Of a stretch of 64,000 nt of DNA, positions 1 through 8,828 are shown in pieces (the first letter of the stretch is position 1; the number at the start of each line of letters is the position of its first letter). The position numbers were made by a program, and so were the translations under genes. The notes beneath the pieces are model-generated. The model was not told where the DNA came from, did not search any database, and saw nothing but the letters and a program-made list of their open reading frames with translations. This DNA is from Hungatella sp. GTDB taxonomy: Bacteria; Bacillota; Clostridia; Lachnospirales; Lachnospiraceae. The DNA lies in contig JAAWBS010000051.1 of the NCBI GenBank assembly GCA_022792815.1, positions 62,001 through 126,000 of the forward strand, read 5' to 3'.

Positions 1-1599
1 ACACTCCCAGAGGCCGAGAGCCACATATTCCCTCGTCTCATACACATTGTCCACCTGACGATTCATGAGAATGGCATCGATATAGGGATTGCTGTCGGCA
101 ATGTAGTAGGCATATGCCAGAGCCGCCGCCTGGATATCTTTTACATCTCCCCTGGTAGCGCTCTTGGACGTAAATCCCTGCTCCGACAAGATGATATGTC
201 TCACGCTGCCGTCCGGGGCTAAAAGCTCCTGCCTCTGCATATAGTCGGTCAGGATATGGAGATTGCGGAAATTGACAATCCTGGTATCCACACTGTCCGT
301 AGCCCTTCCGTTCTGATCGTCATCCCAAAATTCCGGCTCTGTCAGCGGGTCCGGATAGGGATGGTATGCCAGTCCCCAGCTGATATCTCCCCCTTCCCGC
401 ACCATGGCGCCGAAAGTGTCAATCACATCCCGCGCCCCGTATTTTACCAGAGAGGCCTCCGGCTCCGTCCAGAAAAAATCTGTGGAAAAATAGATCCGGT
501 CATTGCTGCTGACACTCTTGATCGCCGTGTAGAAGACGCGGAACGCTTTCATGTATTCCTTGATATAGGTGTCCAGATCCTTCTCACCGGCATAGTTCCA
601 GATCTCATTGTTGTTGATCTCATTGCCGATGACCCAGTTGGAAATCTTCCCCTTGGAACCGGTCTGGCCAGAGTAGCGCTGGGCCAAAAAGGAGGCGACA
701 GCCTTGATGGTCTCCACGCCCTCCCTGGTGTTGGCGTTGAAGCTGTAGTAACTGGCCTTGGATTTCTTCTCCACTCCGGGTAAAAACAGCTGAGGCGTCC
801 TCTCATTCCACCCGTTTAAGATAATCGCCGTGACCATAATATCCTTGCCGGACATCGTGTCCACAATCTTGTCGTAGCTCTCCACCAGCTCTCTGTTGAA
901 ATGGTAGGTCTTCCCGTCATACTGATAATCGATCCCTTCCCCTAAAATCTGGTGAAAAGCGATGTTGATCGAGGTGTGTTTCACCCCCAGCTCCATGGCA
1001 TCCGCGATCAGACCGCCGTCAATGAGGAGTCCCTTCTTGGTCAGAGGAGTCTTAAACTCCGCCTTGTTCCCCGCCACTGCCTCCGGATTCGTGATGTAGG
1101 ACGGCGCACTGACGGCATGATACCTGGTTCCGTCAAAAACCGCCAGCACATACTTGGAATACAGCCTGTCGCTGTCAAGGCCAAAATTCAGGGGAAGAGA
1201 ATAGCTTATGGCATCCCCCTTGGTCCACCACGCTTTATAGTCTGTCCTATCCCCCAGCTCATCCTCATAAGGTTCCATCTCAAAGAGATACCAGTAATTG
1301 TCAAAGACCGCCGGGTCCGATACCTCACCGGACACAGCTCCCGTGATGTTCACATTGGTTCCGTCTGTGGTACAGGAAAGAACGGCCTTTTCCGTGGGAG
1401 CCGCTGTCAGAACCTCCCCGGTCTCCTCTTTGCCGTCTGCTCCCGAAGCTTCAGAACCTGCCGCTCCCGTCAAAGTCTCCGCCTGCCGAAAGGCGAAAGA
1501 AGCCGCCTGTCCCTTGATCCCCATGCCGGCACTCATCCCATATATGACCAGAGCCATGACCGCAGCTGACCACAGCTTTCTTCTCGAATCTCTTCTCAT
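1..1599 (-). CDS. DUF5722-type glycoside-hydrolase-like exported protein (3' end outside window)
   Basis: The reading frame is open from the ATG at 1599 to the window edge (533 codons), so the C-terminus is missing. The start follows an ACAGGAGG ribosome site. The N-terminus is a signal peptide (basic RRDSRRK, then a hydrophobic stretch to about residue 30). A beta-rich region (about 50-180) precedes a probable TIM barrel. Around residue 323 stands WVIGNEINNNEIW, where the NE resembles the acid/base of clan GH-A enzymes, and around residue 470 LSEQGF resembles a nucleophile strand. These fit the uncharacterised DUF5722 family. I infer a secreted or wall-attached glycan-cleaving enzyme; the substrate cannot be read. 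It is transcribed alone from the promoter at 1655-1682. Confidence 0.75.
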   Translation of the reverse strand, partial: MRRDSRRKLWSAAVMALVIYGMSAGMGIKGQAASFAFRQAETLTGAAGSEASGADGKEETGEVLTAAPTEKAVLSCTTDGTNVNITGAVSGEVSDPAVFDNYWYLFEMEPYEDELGDRTDYKAWWTKGDAISYSLPLNFGLDSDRLYSKYVLAVFDGTRYHAVSAPSYITNPEAVAGNKAEFKTPLTKKGLLIDGGLIADAMELGVKHTSINIAFHQILGEGIDYQYDGKTYHFNRELVESYDKIVDTMSGKDIMVTAIILNGWNERTPQLFLPGVEKKSKASYYSFNANTREGVETIKAVASFLAQRYSGQTGSKGKISNWVIGNEINNNEIWNYAGEKDLDTYIKEYMKAFRVFYTAIKSVSSNDRIYFSTDFFWTEPEASLVKYGARDVIDTFGAMVREGGDISWGLAYHPYPDPLTEPEFWDDDQNGRATDSVDTRIVNFRNLHILTDYMQRQELLAPDGSVRHIILSEQGFTSKSATRGDVKDIQAAALAYAYYIADSNPYIDAILMNRQVDNVYETREYVALGLWEC

Positions 1600-1654
1600 G
1601 TTTCAACCTCCTGTCTTCTGCCTTTATCTGAAAAGATATGCATGATGTTAACTC

Positions 1655-1682
1655 ATTATATCGATTCTCTCAGAAAATACAA
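1655..1682 (-). promoter_or_regulatory. Sigma-A promoter for the DUF5722 gene
   Basis: On the minus strand TTGTAT (1682-1677), a 16-bp spacer and TATAAT (1660-1655) sit about 55 bp upstream of the ATG at 1599. Confidence 0.6.
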
Positions 1683-1757
1683 GGTTGAAATCCCTTACTT
1701 AGTATTACGGTTTTCTTAATGGAGGATCAGACTGTGATTCCATAGATCTTCCATATG

Positions 1758-2546
1758 TTACTCTCCCGATCCCCTCTCGTATAGGAATCCAATATGCTCA
1801 TAGACCTCCCGAAAATCGATGGCAAAGCCGTAATCCCAGAGCCCCACCGGAATCCGGGCATCGAACCCGTAGATCACGGGATACTCCTCCTTCTCAAACC
1901 GGTAGACCAGCACCTTTTTGTGGTCCGGGTCGATCATCCAGTATTCCCTGACCCCGGCAACCAGATATTTGTTCAGCTTTATCACCGCATCTCTCTTGAT
2001 GGAAGATTTGGAGATCACCTCGATGACAAAATCCGGCGCGCCGTAGATACAGCGCTCGATGACTTTATCCCTGTCACACACGATCACCACATCCGGCTGT
2101 ACCATAGTCCGATGATCGCAGTCAAGCTGTACATCGATGGGGGAGATCATGGGAAGGCAGCCCTCCTTTTTTTCAAGGACATGGTTGAGCAGTTTCGTAT
2201 AGATCAGCCCGGCGATCAGCTGGTGAAAGGACGTAGGAGAGGCCATGTCATAGATCACTCCGTCGATCAGCTCTACTCTTCTGTCCTCCGGAATCTGATA
2301 GTAATCTTCCAGGGTATAGTCACCCTGCCCTTTCACGCCGTAAAGGGCCCGGGGCTCACGGATATGGGACGGACCGGGCGGAGCAAGCACTTTCTCCAGC
2401 TCTGTCAGGGTATCATATCTGGGGGAGGCTGTCGCTCCGCTGAAGATCTTCTGCACAGTACCGAGGGGCACCCCGGACAGCCGGGCGATCTGGGCGTAGG
2501 TGTAGCCAAGCTCTTTCTTGCGCTCTCTCATCTCTTTTATGGTCAT
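1758..2546 (-). CDS. XRE helix-turn-helix domain fused to Uma2-family (DUF820) PD-(D/E)XK domain
   Basis: A 262-residue protein with two parts. Residues 1-55 are an XRE-type HTH (YTYAQIARLSGVPLGTVQKI). Residues 75-250 match Uma2: VELIDGVIYD with E92, QPDVVIV with D152, FVIEVISKSS with E176, and K190 in the following helix, so the acidic and lysine residues of a PD-(D/E)XK fold are present. Uma2 proteins are abundant putative nucleases of unknown role, and the HTH fusion is a known clostridial arrangement. It is monocistronic, with its own promoter at 2597-2625 and a large palindrome immediately upstream (2630-2664) that may be its operator. Function beyond DNA binding is inference. Confidence 0.8.
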   Translation of the reverse strand: MTIKEMRERKKELGYTYAQIARLSGVPLGTVQKIFSGATASPRYDTLTELEKVLAPPGPSHIREPRALYGVKGQGDYTLEDYYQIPEDRRVELIDGVIYDMASPTSFHQLIAGLIYTKLLNHVLEKKEGCLPMISPIDVQLDCDHRTMVQPDVVIVCDRDKVIERCIYGAPDFVIEVISKSSIKRDAVIKLNKYLVAGVREYWMIDPDHKKVLVYRFEKEEYPVIYGFDARIPVGLWDYGFAIDFREVYEHIGFLYERGSGE

Positions 2547-2596
2547 ATTATGGCTCCCTCCCGGATAAAAAACGGTCTTTTTGTTGTTTTATGGAA

Positions 2597-2625
2597 ATTA
2601 TATCATCAGCGGCTCTGATAGTTAA
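2597..2625 (-). promoter_or_regulatory. Promoter of the XRE-Uma2 gene
   Basis: TTAACT (2625-2620), a 17-bp spacer and TATAAT (2602-2597) on the minus strand, about 50 bp before the start codon. The palindrome at 2630-2664 ends 5 bp upstream of the -35 box. Confidence 0.55.
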
Positions 2626-2629
2626 CCGA

Positions 2630-2664
2630 AAAATATCCATATTTTATCAAAATATGGATATTTT
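2630..2664. repeat. Perfect 16-bp inverted repeat, probable operator
   Basis: AAAATATCCATATTTT (2630-2645), the 3-nt loop ATC, then AAAATATGGATATTTT (2649-2664). Each arm is itself nearly palindromic around its central CC or GG. The site lies 28 bp beyond the stop of the glycosyltransferase gene and just upstream of the XRE-Uma2 -35 box. The AT-rich stem without a T-run argues for a protein-binding site rather than a terminator. Confidence 0.6.
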
Positions 2665-2692
2665 AAAGCCAATGATTTAAAAAGTTTGTCCC

Positions 2693-4516
2693 TCACTCTG
2701 TGGTGTCGGTTCTTTCCGGTTCCCAGGTTCTCTCACTGATTATGTATCTTGGTCTCCGCTTCACTTCCATATACACCTTACCGATATATTCACCGATGAC
2801 GCCCAGGCAAATCAGCTGTATCCCGCCGATGAAACAGATCAGACACGTCATACTCGCCCAGCCGCTGACCGATTTGCCAAACAATCTTACTACAATGGAC
2901 CATACCACGCCCAGAAAGCTGAATAAGGCTACCGTCATACCGATCCCGGTTATCATCCTTATGGGCTTTACACTCAGACTTGTGATCCCGTCAAATGCCA
3001 ATGCCAGCATTTTGGAAAGAGGATAGTGGCTCTCCCCTGCCAGCCTCTCATGTCTCTCGTAATAAACCGACGTGCTGTGAAACCCCACCAGAGGAATCTT
3101 GACTCTCTTAACCAATGCCGGGATTGTAAAGTCGTACATAGAACAGAGAAACACCCAGTCCGTATTATCATGAAACACGATCCAGGGATTATCATGTTCT
3201 CTTTTTACTGCCTGATATTCATCCGCTGTCCTGGCCTTCAGGTACTGAATATTTTTACAATCATTCCGAAAAGACAGAATAAGGTTGACAAGCATGAAAC
3301 TTGCCATGATTCCCGCCACAGCAGACGGCACATCTATCTTAGGAATCGGGATTTTCGATATCAGGAACTCCAGATCATCCCTCAGCATCATCAGAAATGC
3401 GATGAGAATCAGTATAGCTGAAGACCACAGGTACCGTCCTTCTACGGAAGGCTGTGTATGAATCACAAAGACCGAATAGGCTGCACTTGACAGGACCGAC
3501 AGCCAAACCACCGCTTCCTGCTTCTTCTGGATGATGTAGATGACTGCCGCAGCCGAAAAAACCATAACGGGAATTACAAGATTGTTCCCCGCCGTCAGAT
3601 GGCTGATAATCGTACGCACAGCCTGGCCGGTCTCTGCTCCCAAATCCCCGCCGGCGAAGATCTTCTGAACACTTGAATGTCCTTTGGAGGAAGTATTCGC
3701 AAAAATATTGATAAACCAGTTGGGGAATAACACAGTCGCCGCCCCCAGAGACAGCAGCATGGCAGCAGCATAACCCACAGCTTTTTTTATCCTGTGGTCA
3801 TGTCCCTTCTCTGCCAGAATAGAGATCACATAAAATGCAGAAAAGAAAGCCAGCCAAATCCAAAAGTAGAAATGCGTCAGGATCCCAAATAATGCTGCCA
3901 ATCCAAGCTTAACATAACTTTTTCCGGAAAAGTCGTTCTCCTTCACGGCCAGAAGCATCATCACCTGTGCAAGTGTAAACATCAAATACATACGGATGGT
4001 TAACGCTTCTGACAAGACAGTCGGATGCAGGAGACAGACCATGGACAGTACAATTGTCAGACTTTTTTCCTTCTGTTCTATACCCCTCCCCACAATCTTT
4101 CGGTCAAAAAGTCTTCTGAGGCAGAAGAATAATACAAAATAAAAAATGATATTAATGCTTAGTCCAACCCATTTAGAACAGGAGCCGACAGCAGCTATAG
4201 AAGCAATCCTAAACAGCCAGAAATAAAGCGGAACATGGTCTGCAAACAGATATCGGGATATCTCTCCAAAGTTCAGTGATCTGTCATCGGCTCCGAGATA
4301 CCGTGTCACATCGGCTCCCGTGATCCACACATTGCTCTCCCGAAAAATAGGATTGTGAAAACTCTGGGCATTGGCTGAGGTATAGGAGTAGACCTCGTCG
4401 CAAAACCATATATCTTTTTGTATTCCAAGGAAAAGAAAGACGCCGGTCAGTATCACAACCGCGGCAATCATCCATATTCTTTCGGAGCTTAACTTTTTAC
4501 TGCGATTTTTTTCCAT
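2693..4516 (-). CDS. Membrane GT-C glycosyltransferase fused to the C-terminus of a GtrB-like GT2 protein
   Basis: 607 residues and the last gene of the polysaccharide operon. Residues 1-455 form a multi-pass membrane protein with an acidic pair (D40-E41, in WFCDEVYSYTSA) in the first loop, as in polyprenyl-phosphate-sugar-dependent GT-C enzymes. From about residue 474 the sequence changes family: VGFHSTSVYYERHERLAGES, then LAFDGITSLSVKPIRM and GVIGEYIGKVYMEVKRRPRY are the characteristic tail (two membrane helices) of DPM1/GtrB-type polyprenyl-phosphate glycosyltransferases, whose catalytic GT-A domain is absent. The junction is near 3095-3115. The likely origin is an in-frame deletion joining two adjacent genes, so the product may be impaired. 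Role in lipid-linked sugar transfer is inferred. Confidence 0.75.
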   Translation of the reverse strand: MEKNRSKKLSSERIWMIAAVVILTGVFLFLGIQKDIWFCDEVYSYTSANAQSFHNPIFRESNVWITGADVTRYLGADDRSLNFGEISRYLFADHVPLYFWLFRIASIAAVGSCSKWVGLSINIIFYFVLFFCLRRLFDRKIVGRGIEQKEKSLTIVLSMVCLLHPTVLSEALTIRMYLMFTLAQVMMLLAVKENDFSGKSYVKLGLAALFGILTHFYFWIWLAFFSAFYVISILAEKGHDHRIKKAVGYAAAMLLSLGAATVLFPNWFINIFANTSSKGHSSVQKIFAGGDLGAETGQAVRTIISHLTAGNNLVIPVMVFSAAAVIYIIQKKQEAVVWLSVLSSAAYSVFVIHTQPSVEGRYLWSSAILILIAFLMMLRDDLEFLISKIPIPKIDVPSAVAGIMASFMLVNLILSFRNDCKNIQYLKARTADEYQAVKREHDNPWIVFHDNTDWVFLCSMYDFTIPALVKRVKIPLVGFHSTSVYYERHERLAGESHYPLSKMLALAFDGITSLSVKPIRMITGIGMTVALFSFLGVVWSIVVRLFGKSVSGWASMTCLICFIGGIQLICLGVIGEYIGKVYMEVKRRPRYIISERTWEPERTDTTE

Positions 4517-4560
4517 CTTCGATTCTACCCCCTCAGTATTTTTACTGTCTATAAACGGTT

Positions 4561-5619
4561 TTATTCCGTCATTTTTTTCCTCAATATGTCTATTTCATCC
4601 TTGCTCACACCGTGATCTAAAAAATAGTTTTGAATCTTTTCCTGAAGACACTCCCCAGGATATCCTTTTATTGCCGCAGCCATAGAATCATATCTCTCGT
4701 CTTTTGTCCTATTTCCAAATATAGAAAAGGATGATAATTCATAATCTTTAATAAGGTCTTCTTCCGGCACCCCAAGTAATCCTAAAATCAACCAGGAAAC
4801 TGTTCCGGTTCTGTCGCATCCTGCATAACAATGTATGTATATGACCTCATTATCTATCAAGGTGTTCATAATAGCCTTTAAATTATCACCTGGTTCTGTA
4901 ATAAACTCTCCATAGGCTGTAATCGGAATACGAATATAATCAATTTCGTTCCCCATGGGTGACTCTGTAAGATATAAACTCTCTTCCTCTTCTCTTAAAT
5001 CTAAATCCGCAGTTATTCCTAATTGATTTTTTAATATATCTTTGTCCGTCTCAGATATATTCATATTCTGCGCACTATTCATTCCACTTCCTCTATATAT
5101 TTTTCCATATACAACACTTTTTCCATCCTCTGTCTCCCAGCCTCCCAGATCTCTGATATTATATAGACTGTCTGCTTTAATCATTCGATTTGCTCCTTCG
5201 GATTTTACAAATCCAAAGCTGTCAAATTTTGATTGAGTCTCATTAAATGCGTAAATCTTATACAGATACCATTGATCGGGGATGAGATTATAAACAGAAA
5301 CCGCATCGGTATTCTTATCAATGCTGAACTTAAAAGAATGTCTGTCCGATAGACAGTTTAACGTTACTGTATAATGATTAAATTCTGTATCTGTAATATT
5401 CTTCAAAAAAATATCAACACCATTGGGCTGATCATACCGCAAATCTTTCATCTCATAACTCTCTATATACTCATCGATATTGATCTCGTGAGATAAGAAT
5501 AATTTTACGATAGAATTTTCTGCTGATGCTCTGTATATTCCTCCAAAAAACAGCTTCATAAAAACACTGAATATACAGATTATAAGGATTACAAAAAACA
5601 TATATTTTTTATATTTCAT
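4561..5619 (-). CDS. Membrane-anchored tyrosine/dual-specificity phosphatase (Y_phosphatase3 type)
   Basis: 352 residues from the ATG at 5619; a TTG at 5643 is also in frame, but the ATG is followed by a better signal-anchor. Residues 3-27 (KYKKYMFFVIL...) form one membrane helix, so the catalytic domain is outside the cytoplasm or membrane-tethered. NIRDLGG (about 154-160) and the P-loop HCYAGCDRTG (C264, R270) identify a protein-tyrosine phosphatase of the PF13350 class with all signature residues. The start overlaps the end of the upstream flippase gene, so it is translated with the capsule operon. Phosphatases of other families regulate capsule kinases; no kinase of that type is in the window, so its substrate is unknown. 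Confidence 0.8.
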   Translation of the reverse strand: MKYKKYMFFVILIICIFSVFMKLFFGGIYRASAENSIVKLFLSHEINIDEYIESYEMKDLRYDQPNGVDIFLKNITDTEFNHYTVTLNCLSDRHSFKFSIDKNTDAVSVYNLIPDQWYLYKIYAFNETQSKFDSFGFVKSEGANRMIKADSLYNIRDLGGWETEDGKSVVYGKIYRGSGMNSAQNMNISETDKDILKNQLGITADLDLREEEESLYLTESPMGNEIDYIRIPITAYGEFITEPGDNLKAIMNTLIDNEVIYIHCYAGCDRTGTVSWLILGLLGVPEEDLIKDYELSSFSIFGNRTKDERYDSMAAAIKGYPGECLQEKIQNYFLDHGVSKDEIDILRKKMTE

Positions 5620-6961
5620 TTTTTCTATCACTTTTCTTCTCAAAATATTTTTTTATTTCCGTTTTTATTGTTTTCTTTTCTTCTATGCTAAGAATATCCC
5701 GCAAAGCCGCACCTTTCAAAATAGTAATTCCAAGTCCTCTGGTATCTTCATAAGTTAACGGCATTATCACCTGAATTACTATTTGTGTAATTAAAGTGGC
5801 AAAAGCAGCACCAACAATTCCCGCTTTTGGGATCATCATCATATTCAGAACTATATTTACAATAAAGCCTGCAAAGAAAAATTTTTTAATATATCTGTTT
5901 TTATGTTCATTGGCAAGATATACTCCGTTTAAAGTGCCTATTGTAGATATCCCATAATACCATACAACAATCACTAATGCTTCAATCGCGCCTAAGTATT
6001 CCTCCCCATATAATAGCAAAATAATATTACGGGCAAAAATGGTACAAAATACTGAATATACTGTATTAAGCAAAAAAATCATGGCATAAGTCTGTCTGAG
6101 CCTTCTTAAGTATACTTGATAGTTTTTCGCTGCCAGATCATATAAAAGAGGGATTACAGATTGAATAAATGCAGATGGAATCAGCGACCAGAGAGATGAA
6201 ATTGACAATGCCGCTGAATACAGCCCAACAGAACTGTTATCAAGCATATGTCCTAGCATGATTCGATCTATTTGTGCACATAATATCGTGATAAGCCCTG
6301 AAATTAAGTAATGATAAGATTGCTTTAACAAATTTTTACCAAGGTTCCGATTAAATACTGGCCTGAAGCCTTCACATTTAATATAAAATATCAGTAGAAA
6401 TATTGTCAAAAGAATCATATCTGTTGATGTTGCAAAGGCAAACCATATGATGTCAGCCCCTCTGATCAATAAAACGATTCTATAAAAAGACATGCCAACA
6501 TAGGCCAGTATACCTGCTATACTGCTCCACTTTGAAAGTAGTTTAGCCTGAAAATAATAGTTGATCGTGTCAAATGCACTAAATACAATTGATACGGACT
6601 CTAACAGCGCAATTTGAACAAGTCTGATGTCCTTACCATTAGTAATCCACATTAACACAATAATACAGGTGGCAGAACATATAGCTGTTATAAAGCGCAT
6701 CCAGATAGCTGTCCAAATTATCTCATTGCTGTCTGAATTCCCTAATGAAATTTCCTTAATTACAATAACCGAAAGACCTAACGAGGCGACAGAAGAAAAA
6801 AAGCTGATGTAGGCAGCTACATAGTTAATAAGGCCAAAATTTGACGGTCCTAGATACCTTGCAGTGGCAAGTGCAACAATAAACTGCAGAATCATATTTA
6901 AGATTTTTCCTGCTATCAGCCAACTCATATTGCTGAAAACTCTTTGATAACTTTCCCGCAT
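5609..6961 (-). CDS. Polysaccharide repeat-unit flippase (Wzx/MATE-like)
   Basis: 450 residues from the ATG at 6961, preceded by AAAGAGGG and lying 1 nt past the stop of the fucosyltransferase gene; a longer frame to 7060 lies inside that gene and is rejected. About 12-14 hydrophobic segments run the whole length, and the N-terminus (SWLIAGKILNMILQF, then ATARYLGPSNFGLINY) is the typical opening of Wzx/RfbX flippases (PF01943). The predicted role is moving undecaprenyl-PP-linked repeat units across the membrane for the polymerase at 8829. A short charged tail rich in Lys/Glu ends the protein. Confidence 0.88.
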   Translation of the reverse strand: MRESYQRVFSNMSWLIAGKILNMILQFIVALATARYLGPSNFGLINYVAAYISFFSSVASLGLSVIVIKEISLGNSDSNEIIWTAIWMRFITAICSATCIIVLMWITNGKDIRLVQIALLESVSIVFSAFDTINYYFQAKLLSKWSSIAGILAYVGMSFYRIVLLIRGADIIWFAFATSTDMILLTIFLLIFYIKCEGFRPVFNRNLGKNLLKQSYHYLISGLITILCAQIDRIMLGHMLDNSSVGLYSAALSISSLWSLIPSAFIQSVIPLLYDLAAKNYQVYLRRLRQTYAMIFLLNTVYSVFCTIFARNIILLLYGEEYLGAIEALVIVVWYYGISTIGTLNGVYLANEHKNRYIKKFFFAGFIVNIVLNMMMIPKAGIVGAAFATLITQIVIQVIMPLTYEDTRGLGITILKGAALRDILSIEEKKTIKTEIKKYFEKKSDRKNEI

Positions 6962-6962
6962 A

Positions 6963-7829
6963 TCATCCCTCTTTTTCACATCGTATTCTGTGCCAGTCCT
7001 CCGGATAGAAATCTCCTCTGCACATTCCTGCCTCCGGACAAATGATGCATCTCTTTTCATTCTGGTTTAACCATGCTGCCCACCAGCTATATGTACTGTT
7101 TGCTGTGATGATATGTTTGCAATTGCTCATGAGAAGGAAATCATCAAATGTCTTATTTTCAGATTCATACTGCAAAAAGCGCACATTCCCTCCTTCGTAC
7201 TCGTTAAAGTAATTCTTGCAGAATTCTAAATCATCGGAAAAGACATATATGACAATATTTTCATCATGGATTATGTCCTTTAACTTCTTGACAGCCTCAT
7301 CATAATAATTCATCTTAATTTGGCTTCCATTTTTTAGATAATCTCCTCTTCGAACATGCAAAGCAACACTATTGCAGTTTTTTACTTCAGATAGTAAAAT
7401 CTCCACATTTGGCGGACGTCTTTCGACAGGAACCAGAATTTTCATCAATTCCTCACGATATTTAATAAAGTATTTTTCATTTTGCCAATATCCCCGAAAA
7501 TATGTATCACCGGTAATATGAAATACCCCCTCATCATATTGGGTAGGTTCCTTTTCCAGATAAATTTTTGTATTGAAACCTATCATCCGACGTTTTCTCA
7601 ATTTATTAAAAACTGCGCGATTAATCATATCCTTTTTATATTTATAAAAAATTCTGTCATCATATTTTATTTGTAAATTTAATAATTGTAATTCTCTTGT
7701 GATCCTATTATCCTGCATACTTGTATCAATCATTAATCTGGCCCCTTTTTCTCTTGAAAGAGCGTACCCAAAACAGTAACAAAAAAGTTGGTTTCCAAAC
7801 CCTTCTACTACATCAACCATGATCCTCAT
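6963..7829 (-). CDS. GT11 alpha-1,2-fucosyltransferase-like protein
   Basis: 288 residues from the ATG at 7829, which has AAAGGAG upstream. EGFGNQLFCYCFGYALS at the N-terminus and HVRRGDYL (H158, R160, R161, D163) match GT11, where the HxRRxD motif binds GDP-fucose. The C-terminal NSTYSWWAAWLN is also typical. The product should add fucose, or a related GDP-sugar, to the repeat unit. No GDP-fucose synthesis genes are in the window, so the donor must come from elsewhere. Fucosylated capsules can resemble host glycans; that role is inference. It is co-transcribed with the flippase (1-nt spacing). Confidence 0.85.
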   Translation of the reverse strand: MRIMVDVVEGFGNQLFCYCFGYALSREKGARLMIDTSMQDNRITRELQLLNLQIKYDDRIFYKYKKDMINRAVFNKLRKRRMIGFNTKIYLEKEPTQYDEGVFHITGDTYFRGYWQNEKYFIKYREELMKILVPVERRPPNVEILLSEVKNCNSVALHVRRGDYLKNGSQIKMNYYDEAVKKLKDIIHDENIVIYVFSDDLEFCKNYFNEYEGGNVRFLQYESENKTFDDFLLMSNCKHIITANSTYSWWAAWLNQNEKRCIICPEAGMCRGDFYPEDWHRIRCEKEG

Positions 7830-7852
7830 ATTATTTATCTCCTTTGAACTGT

Positions 7853-8812
7853 CTACCAGTAGCATCCGTCTTCTACCATTTGTGCATTTGCAGGTCTCTC
7901 CGAACTCTCCGGATATATCCAGCTGTCATTATAAAAATTTCTTATTTCCTGTTCATGGGGATTTTCATCCCATCGCTTGCCTCGAATCCCAAAAAGCAAC
8001 TGTGTTGCTCCCCCTAGATGTATGACTTGTCTTCCCTCCCTCTTCAGCATAGCCGCCAGAGGAAATCCGTAAGCTCCACAGCCCAAAATAGCTATATCAA
8101 AATCAATCTTCATTGACTGTTCATACATCCAGTTCAATGCTTCAAACCATGTTTGGAATCTGCAGTCCTTCTCCCCCGCAATTGTCTGGACTGCTTTTAA
8201 GACAGTCAGGTCAAATTCCGGAAGGATCTTTGTGTCTGGAAATAATTCATTCCGCCTCTGGTATTGTCTGTAAATCGAATTTACAAATGGATGAATTACT
8301 AAAACTTTTTTATGTTCAAGCGCTTCCGTCCATGGACATTCGGGGTGCTTCCAGGGCCTTAAATTTGATAAATCCGTAATGTTCATATGTTTATCTGCAT
8401 ATTTTTTCAGATAATATCGCTCAAATGGCAGATTCCATATTCCCATAAAGTCTGTAGCCCCGATGGAGTTTATCATTAAATTCTTAAACTGGCAGCCGCT
8501 TGAGATATCTTTTGGAAAGAAACCGGACCACTCCATCAATTGTGAAAGAGTTTTTTCATATTTTGACTGGATCTCAAAGTCAAATACCATTACTGCATTC
8601 AACTCTGTTGCTCCAAATCGTCCTGCCATAAATGGCTTTCCTGATTTGATTCTATCTTTTATAATTTGATTAGAACCTTTGCTGTCCAGGACTTTTTTTC
8701 CATTATAAGAAGGAAGGCTCAATAGATACTGTTCCCGTCCCATTTGGTTCATTTTCTTTTTTCGAATTTTATCAGAAATATAATTCACAAAAAATATACC
8801 ATGTCTTTTCAT
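7853..8812 (-). CDS. GT-D-fold-like putative glycosyltransferase
   Basis: 319 residues, not a familiar named enzyme. MAGRFGATELNAV (residues 62-74, E70) resembles the R-(I/F)-G-x-x-E strand of GT-D (DUF1792-like) enzymes, and the C-terminal part ILGCGAYGFPLAAMLK followed by VIHLGGATQLLFGIRGKRW resembles the nucleotide-sugar-binding half of the same group. No signal peptide or membrane helix is seen. In this operon it is best read as a cytoplasmic glycosyltransferase of repeat-unit assembly. The family call rests on pattern recognition only and could be wrong; the gene itself is well supported by its AT-rich codon use and placement. Confidence 0.6.
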   Translation of the reverse strand: MKRHGIFFVNYISDKIRKKKMNQMGREQYLLSLPSYNGKKVLDSKGSNQIIKDRIKSGKPFMAGRFGATELNAVMVFDFEIQSKYEKTLSQLMEWSGFFPKDISSGCQFKNLMINSIGATDFMGIWNLPFERYYLKKYADKHMNITDLSNLRPWKHPECPWTEALEHKKVLVIHPFVNSIYRQYQRRNELFPDTKILPEFDLTVLKAVQTIAGEKDCRFQTWFEALNWMYEQSMKIDFDIAILGCGAYGFPLAAMLKREGRQVIHLGGATQLLFGIRGKRWDENPHEQEIRNFYNDSWIYPESSERPANAQMVEDGCYW

Positions 8813-8828
8813 TTACTTTTCCTCTTTA

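Noticed and set aside
6962-7060. N-terminal extension of the flippase to 7060
   Set aside because: It overlaps the fucosyltransferase coding region, and the ATG at 6961 has a good ribosome site and the family's normal N-terminus.
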